From: Seiridium cupressi
Taxonomy: Eukaryota > Ascomycota > Sordariomycetes > Amphisphaeriales > Sporocadaceae
DNA: 64,000 nucleotides
Reading direction: 5' to 3'
Assembly: GCA_036674765.1 (NCBI GenBank)
Contig: JARVKI010000044.1
Location: 282,053-346,052, forward strand
The notes below the pieces were generated by a model, which was not told where the DNA came from, did no database searches, and saw nothing but the letters and a program-made list of their open reading frames with translations. The translations under genes were made by a program, and so were the position numbers. Positions 58,624 to 64,000 of the stretch are shown here, piece after piece (positions within the stretch are counted from its first letter, which is position 1; each line of letters opens with the position of its first letter).

Positions 58624-61059
58624 TTAATAACCAGCCTTCCCAGGCATGGGTGGCAGACCATGACCCGAGCTCTGCAATGGAAGGTGATTGTGGCAGTAAA
58701 TCTTCCCTGCACTGGTCTTGGTGCAGTTCTTCTTGGTTGCATCAATGATCCTGACAGGATCGTCGTAGCTCTCCAACTGGCAGCACTCGACGTTCTTCAT
58801 CCAGCGGCTGTTGACCACTTCGGAAATGGTCATGCGCTCGGCTGGGTCCGGGTTGAGCATATTGAGGAGGATGCGTCTGAGAGGTCTTTGTGTGACGGCA
58901 AACTCAATGGCCGGGCAACGCGGCAGAACATCGTTGGAGAGATCAGGGTTCTTCTCCCTCTTCGCCCGATACCTCTCCCAGGCTCGTACGAGTTGGATGT
59001 AATTGTCATTGCCTTTGGTGCCAGGATCGGTGCTGGCCCTCTCCCATAGATTTGCACTGAAGAGGAGATAAATCATGACAATAGCCGAGCTCCACACGTC
59101 CAGGGGACGTGGGTCATAATCTCCTTGCTTGCTAAGCACTTCAGGGGCAATGTACGGCTCGCTACCGCAGATGCCGGGCTTGCAGAGCCGGATCTCCCCA
59201 TTCATCTGCTGACCACACTGGCCACCAGCTTCCCGCAGACCGGGGTGAATGCCCGAGAATACCTCCGAAACACCAAAGTCGGTGATTTTGAGCTTGCTGT
59301 CCTTGGTGATGAGCAGGTTCTCCAGCTTGATATCTCGATGTGCAATGCCGTTAGAGTGAAGGTAGTTGACGCCCTGGAGGAGCTGCTTGAAGAGGCACAA
59401 ACGGTCAGTGTCCCGGTCAGCTTCCTGGAGGTATTTCTTGGAGACGAGACTGAACAAGTCGCCCTCCGAACAGTACTCCATAACGTGATTCCACCGACCA
59501 TGGTCAGCACAAAGTCTAATGGTTTCGACGATGTTCGGGTGGTGCAGGCTCTTGGCGATACTATATTCGGACTTGATCTTCTTCTCATAGTCCCCGGGTG
59601 ACTCGTCCGACTTCTTGCCGCGGAACTCCTTGACGGCGTACAGTTCGTTCGGGGCTCCTTTGCGTGCCATCAAGGTGACTTTCGAGGTAGCGCCCTTCCC
59701 TAGATGCTTTCCATGACGACCGAAGAACTTGTGTTGATACTCGAACTCTTTGATGAGCTCGGCCACGTCCACCGTAAAATCGTCTGGCAGGCTAAGACTC
59801 AAACGCCGCGCCTTCATGCCGGTTCCGAGTTCTGGCACCATGACAAACGGCTGGCCAACGAGATCCCCCTCGCCGTGATGACCAACATGCTTCTTCTTGC
59901 GCTCCACGCTCTTGGTTCGCCGTATGCTCTTGTCGCCGTTTCCGGTAAAATTGACCCGGCCACGACCGCGGTTGAAGAAACCTGTACTAACGCGATTCTT
60001 CTTGTTATTCTGCAGAAAATCGCCTTCCTCGGGGAGGGTTGGCTGCGCCACGTTTCCTCCTCTAGAAGCCGGTGCCATTTCCAAGGGAGACCCTGGCGAG
60101 GGAGGAGTATGAGAACGCGTCGTAGTGGAAGAACGCCGCCATGAGAAACGTTGTTGGCTACTGTTGGGCGTCATCTTTACTGGGGTCGAGCCGTTGGTAT
60201 ATTGAGACGCCTTGTAGTTCGGGTCCCTGAACTCAATAGTGGCGTTCTCCGTGACGTTGGAGTTGGTGCGGCGGAAAAGGCTGGCCATCTTGTTGCTGAA
60301 ACTTGAGGAGCGCCTTTGGATGTTTGGAGGGTTTGTAGAGCCTCGCGTCGAGGGACGTCGTACAGAGGTCGCCTTGTCGTGTTGGGGGGACGTCGCGTTG
60401 GTCGGCGTGAGGGATTTAGAGACTGACGAGTGGTCTTGCGGCGTCCGTGGCGGGGTAGCTGCTGTATGGACAAGGAGAGGCGGTTTCGAAATGCCGTTCT
60501 CGACCTGGTGCTCGGCCGGGACCTCAGCCGACGAGGATAGTGAACTAGTATACGGTTGGGGGTGAAGGTCGTGGGGTTCTACAGCATGAAGGTCGCGCGA
60601 CTGTCGTCCGCTTACAGGGGTGGCTGGCTCATTGGGGCATTCGCTTTCAGTCTCGTCGCATTCTTCGGGAATAGGCGTGGTCAAGTCTGTAGGATAACGG
60701 CGGGGTGAAGAGGACAGGGTCTGTGCCTGGCTTTGTTCTTGCGAACTTGCAGCGCCCGACGAGAGGACTGGGGTATAGGTGAATTGGGAGTGGGAAGGAG
60801 ACGCCGAGAGGGATTCTTCTGTGGCAGGTATTATTAAACTAATTGCGAAATCAAAAGGCGGACGCTGGAGGAGGCCGAATATACCTGTATCTGCTGGGTC
60901 CCTCGGCGAACGGTCGGAAGTGCGTATTACTAAAGGTGATGATTGAGCAAAGGAAATGGGCCGTGGTTGGGAGTGCGAGGACGGCGCTGATGATGTAGTC
61001 GCGCCGGTGGGCAATGCCTGCTGCACTGCTGGTGCTGGGGCTGTCTGAGGGGCAGCCAT
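58624..61059 (-). CDS. Ser/Thr protein kinase, SAT4/HRK1 type
   Basis: A kinase of the fungal NPR/HAL family (Sat4, Hrk1), which controls plasma-membrane transporters and ion homeostasis. Unspliced length is 811 residues. The N-terminal 440 residues are disordered, Ser/Pro/Thr-rich and likely phosphorylated. The kinase domain (about 448-755) has GKGATS, the Lys in YAVKEF, HRDIKLEN and DFG; GVSEVFSGIHPGLREAGG and GSEPYIAPEVL are typical of this family. The start is the ATG at 61059 (MAAPQTAPAP). A 66-base stretch, 60884..60819, has full intron signals (GTATAT ... TAATAAT ... CACAG) yet is in frame, so a 789-residue form is equally possible. Confidence 0.88.
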   Translation of the reverse strand: MAAPQTAPAPAVQQALPTGATTSSAPSSHSQPRPISFAQSSPLVIRTSDRSPRDPADTGIFGLLQRPPFDFAISLIIPATEESLSASPSHSQFTYTPVLSSGAASSQEQSQAQTLSSSPRRYPTDLTTPIPEECDETESECPNEPATPVSGRQSRDLHAVEPHDLHPQPYTSSLSSSAEVPAEHQVENGISKPPLLVHTAATPPRTPQDHSSVSKSLTPTNATSPQHDKATSVRRPSTRGSTNPPNIQRRSSSFSNKMASLFRRTNSNVTENATIEFRDPNYKASQYTNGSTPVKMTPNSSQQRFSWRRSSTTTRSHTPPSPGSPLEMAPASRGGNVAQPTLPEEGDFLQNNKKNRVSTGFFNRGRGRVNFTGNGDKSIRRTKSVERKKKHVGHHGEGDLVGQPFVMVPELGTGMKARRLSLSLPDDFTVDVAELIKEFEYQHKFFGRHGKHLGKGATSKVTLMARKGAPNELYAVKEFRGKKSDESPGDYEKKIKSEYSIAKSLHHPNIVETIRLCADHGRWNHVMEYCSEGDLFSLVSKKYLQEADRDTDRLCLFKQLLQGVNYLHSNGIAHRDIKLENLLITKDSKLKITDFGVSEVFSGIHPGLREAGGQCGQQMNGEIRLCKPGICGSEPYIAPEVLSKQGDYDPRPLDVWSSAIVMIYLLFSANLWERASTDPGTKGNDNYIQLVRAWERYRAKREKNPDLSNDVLPRCPAIEFAVTQRPLRRILLNMLNPDPAERMTISEVVNSRWMKNVECCQLESYDDPVRIIDATKKNCTKTSAGKIYCHNHLPLQSSGHGLPPMPGKAGY
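60819..60884 (-). other. Possible in-frame optional intron in the kinase gene
   Basis: Read on the minus strand it starts GTATATTC and ends CCACAG, with a TTAATAAT branch-site-like sequence. At 66 bases it is a multiple of three without stop codons, so both spliced and retained forms make protein. Splicing removes 22 residues of the disordered N-terminus. Confidence 0.5.
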
Positions 61060-63890
61060 TATTGCCGTGTAAAGTCCCAAGCAGACAAGGACCCTGTGGT
61101 GCAATTATGCGGCGGCGGTGCCGAGCGCTGGTCAGCGTGCCCTGCGAGGTGGGAATCCGGCAGCAAAAACCTGCAAACAGTAGCGCAATCCAACAGCTGA
61201 CCTTGACCCAGTCCAACTAGATAGACTGTGGGATCAATGGAGCAGCTGAGAGAGACAGAGACAAGCTGCGAGCGATCCGAAATCCTGCTCGGAAAAAACC
61301 AGGATTTCATGCGAGTGATTCGGCGCTTCCGATACCCGATCTTTGGATCGCGGATTATGTTATGTATTTAGGTTTGGCACCAGCCGATAGAGGGCGAGCA
61401 GCTAAGACCCGGGGAAGAGTGCAGGTTGAACTGACCCCCCTCGATTCGAGGAGTTGGCTGCGTATCGCGGAGAGAGAAAACAGAGCAATAGTCGAGGTCC
61501 AGGATGGTCCAGAACTATAGGCCGGTCGGCAGGCAGGATGGTTGGCTGGAATCGCAGATGCCCAGCAAGCCCCTTTCTTGGCTTTTTCTTCGAATGTTCG
61601 GTGCAGCAGAGGTGATGGATGGTTGCGCGTATTATGCAAATGCCGTGTTGCCCTGCTTTTTGCAGACGCCTGGGAGAACGAGTAGAGCCCTACCGATCTT
61701 CGCGCCAAGGCGAGGAAGAAGGAGCAGAAGGGGAAACGCCCGGGGGGGCAATGTGATTATAACAGAAGATGAGGCATCTCTTCAGCGAGTAAGAGTGGCT
61801 TGTCAAACTTGCGTTGATCTTTGCTCCTTTTCCGTCTTTGTGGGAGCGCCGCTGCAGGGAGACATGTACGTTTAGAACGGACCGGCTTTAGAACAACCTC
61901 GAGAATGGGGGTCCCCACGAAATACAGGATTGGATGCGTGCAAGTGAATTGTGCCGGGAAGGTCGAGGTGGACTGCGGCAATACGAGTACCCGAGCACAA
62001 TTCACCGGTAGGGGAATAGTGACCAGAGGAGCTGCAAATGTTGGCGAGAGAAATAAAAGCTGCAGGGGGTCCGGCGAGCGTTTTCGCTGTCGAGTGGATA
62101 ATGCGAGCAGAGTTACGGTCGCTGATGGCTGTCGTTGTGGCGGGCCCTTTACTGTAAACTGTTGAAAGTATCGAATACTTGTCTTGTGGAGTTGGTCGCT
62201 TATGTACGTGTGTAACCAATTAGTGATGCTCTCGAAATTGGGGACCCCAGTTGTCGGTGCCTCGGTGTGGGTAGAGTGTGAGAAACAAAGGTGGGTAAAG
62301 GAATCAATCATCCAGTGTATTAATATCTCAGGTCGTCTTCAGAGGCTGCACGACACATTGTTAAGGCAATTATACCAGGGAGATGGCCAGACTTCTTATC
62401 GTCTTGTTTAGAAGACGGAAAGGAGGTTAACGTACCCGCCAAAGTTGCGATAGACGGCGGGAAACAGCAACAATCAGTAGAATATTTCCAAATGGGGCAA
62501 TTCGAGCTCATTAGTCACGCCACTAAGCCCTGGGAATGGTCTTGGTAGACGATCTCTCTTCCACCAACAGACCGACGTTAAAACACAGTATCTGGTCACA
62601 GCCTTACAAGGTGACAATGGCAGGATCTTACTGTACGCCGTAGTGATACGGTCGTCAGTGATTCGCAACTGTATTCTCACGACTCGTGCTGAGGCCGTTG
62701 AGTGGTAGACGGTGGTGGCCGACTCTTCAACGTGAGCGATTTTCTTTCCAATACTACGTTTCTGCTAGAGCTAAGCATCTCCCCTTCCAGCGCTTATTGC
62801 TGCGGTAGGGATTATTTTAAATCGTGCTTTGCATATCGGCTACATTGTATTGTGTGGGGTTAAGCCCATGTCCAATGCGACTTGCAATGAGAGCCTCCAC
62901 AGGATGTCGTAGGGGCCAATGAGCAGCCCAGCAATACATCAAGCAACCCGAGACTCAGCCGGGGACCTTTTTCCTCACCTTACCTTTTCCGGCTTGATGG
63001 AGACAGCAGATACCAGCGCATTGCCCGCACTGCGGTCGCCCCTTGTCGCGGTAGACGCTGGCGATCCGGGGTCCATCAATGTGACAGACCGTTTTGAAAC
63101 CAATTCTCCATTGTGCCCTTCGACTGGCTCTCTCGCTTGAGTGTCAGTTCAGTCAATGAATGAATGAACTGCCGTTCGAAAGCGGACCTCGACCCTTCGT
63201 CCGGACATTGCATTTAGAAGCTGGAGGGCGCTTATATTACAATCTTCACTCCTAGCAGCGCCATGGGCAAAACACAGACAATACCAAGCATTGGCACATA
63301 TTTAACATCGTGACAGGTCTTCTTGGCGATAATGCCGCAATAGAGCAACGTACTTTTCTTCCTCCAGTGACCACAAGCTTGGCTTTCTTGTGATTTTACT
63401 CTCCCATTCAATTCAATTGAATTCGTGGCAGGCAATCAAACAGAATCCTTCTTGCTCGGTGATATCAAAGCCCACATGAGGGTGTCCGAAGCGCGTACCG
63501 AGTACTTGACGACAAATGACAGCGTCGAAAACTAGCCCAAGGCAGTAAGCGTAGATCGATGGGACCCAAGAGAATGCAACCGCCCTGCGTCATATGCTGG
63601 TTTGGTGGTGGGGTAGTACCGGCGATTCGGCCAATTTCTTCGTCGCGACATGCTCATGTGTGCGCGAGGTGCGCGCGAGCATGAGGATCAGCGGCACTCA
63701 AGTGACTGCCAAGTTCCATTCTGCTGGGTGCTGTCTCAACCCATGGGTTAGGCATCTGGAGACATTACATCATTGCTTGCGGTTTGGATTGTGTTTCAGG
63801 AATTATCATGCGTCGAGGACACGCTCCCAAGTACCCAGGTATCAGCCATGAGAACGATTTCCTATTTAGATGCGGTAGACGCGATCCAAT
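61060..63890. other. Upstream region of the kinase gene and contig-end flank, 2.8 kb
   Basis: A long 5' region, common for fungal regulatory kinases, which may include a leader with introns. Frames up to 184 codons (61757..62311, minus strand) are proline/threonine-rich without domain features and I do not call them genes. Confidence 0.45.
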
Positions 63891-64000
63891 GGGGGGGGGG
63901 GGGGGGGGGGGGGGAAAAAAAAAAAAATGAAATCAAAAAAAAAACAAGGCACCAAAAAAACCCCCCAGTTGGGGAAAAGCCAATTATAAAAAAACACCGC
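63891..64000. repeat. Homopolymer-rich low-quality end of contig
   Basis: A run of 24 G (63891..63914) is followed by 13 A and then by more A and C runs. This does not resemble fungal telomere repeats (TTAGGG) or normal coding sequence. It most likely marks poor-quality sequence at a contig end. Confidence 0.7.

Noticed and set aside
61757..62311. 184-codon frame upstream of the kinase
   Set aside because: Starts at an ATG-like position but is Pro/Thr/Ser-rich without conserved features; more likely part of the promoter or leader.
1..64000. CRISPR arrays, bacterial operons and riboswitches
   Set aside because: The genes have eukaryotic introns and no regularly spaced repeats were seen.
63891..64000. 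Telomere at the window end
   Set aside because: No TTAGGG-type repeats; only homopolymer runs.

Overview
The window looks like a contig end from a filamentous ascomycete (Pezizomycotina, most likely a Sordariomycete). Protein-coding genes are interrupted by short GT..AG introns of about 40-165 bases. The gene content is typical of filamentous fungi: a siderophore MFS transporter, a Zn2Cys6 regulator, CYP-type P450, a DUF3176 membrane protein and NmrA-like proteins. There is no operon structure. The last ~110 bases are homopolymer G and A runs that look like low-quality contig-end sequence. All gene models were built by eye, by joining reading frames at splice sites and checking that phase is kept; start codons were moved to the first plausible ATG.

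Layout. 0-15.4 kb is mostly uptake and metabolism: the 3' part of an AAAP amino-acid transporter, a siderophore transporter, a small trypsin-fold protease, guanine deaminase, an eight-exon sugar/lactose-permease-type transporter, a P450 and the ER-shaping protein Lunapark. 16.3-19.9 kb holds a long GRIP golgin. 21-31 kb holds an NmrA-like protein, a glutathione S-transferase, a kynurenine-formamidase-like hydrolase, an unusual small membrane protein, a Fat1-type acyl-CoA synthetase and a short-chain dehydrogenase. 31.8-44.9 kb is the most accessory part: an intronless GC-rich N-acyltransferase-like gene with a bacterial look, a Zn2Cys6 factor, a DUF3176 gene with two in-frame stops, a second copy of the unusual small membrane protein, a small cysteine-containing secreted protein and an isopenicillin-N-synthase-like dioxygenase. 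45.7-51 kb is housekeeping: FRG1, WDR89 and the ERAD factor Hrd3. 52-61 kb has a DUF7704 gene broken by a frameshift and a stop, a secreted BNR/Asp-box glycosidase-like protein, a 3.5-kb gene-free stretch and a SAT4/HRK1-type kinase.

How the genes relate. I see no clear biosynthetic cluster. Several genes point to membrane traffic and ER biology (Lunapark, golgin, Hrd3) and others to nutrient uptake or detoxification (transporters, GST, P450, SDR), but they are on both strands and look independently regulated. The strongest leads are the pair of related small membrane proteins (25.8-26.7 kb and 40.0-41.5 kb), which share an unusual Trp/Arg-rich motif and an intron position; the acyltransferase-like gene that looks horizontally acquired; and two decaying genes, one of whose stops fit RIP-type C-to-T change.
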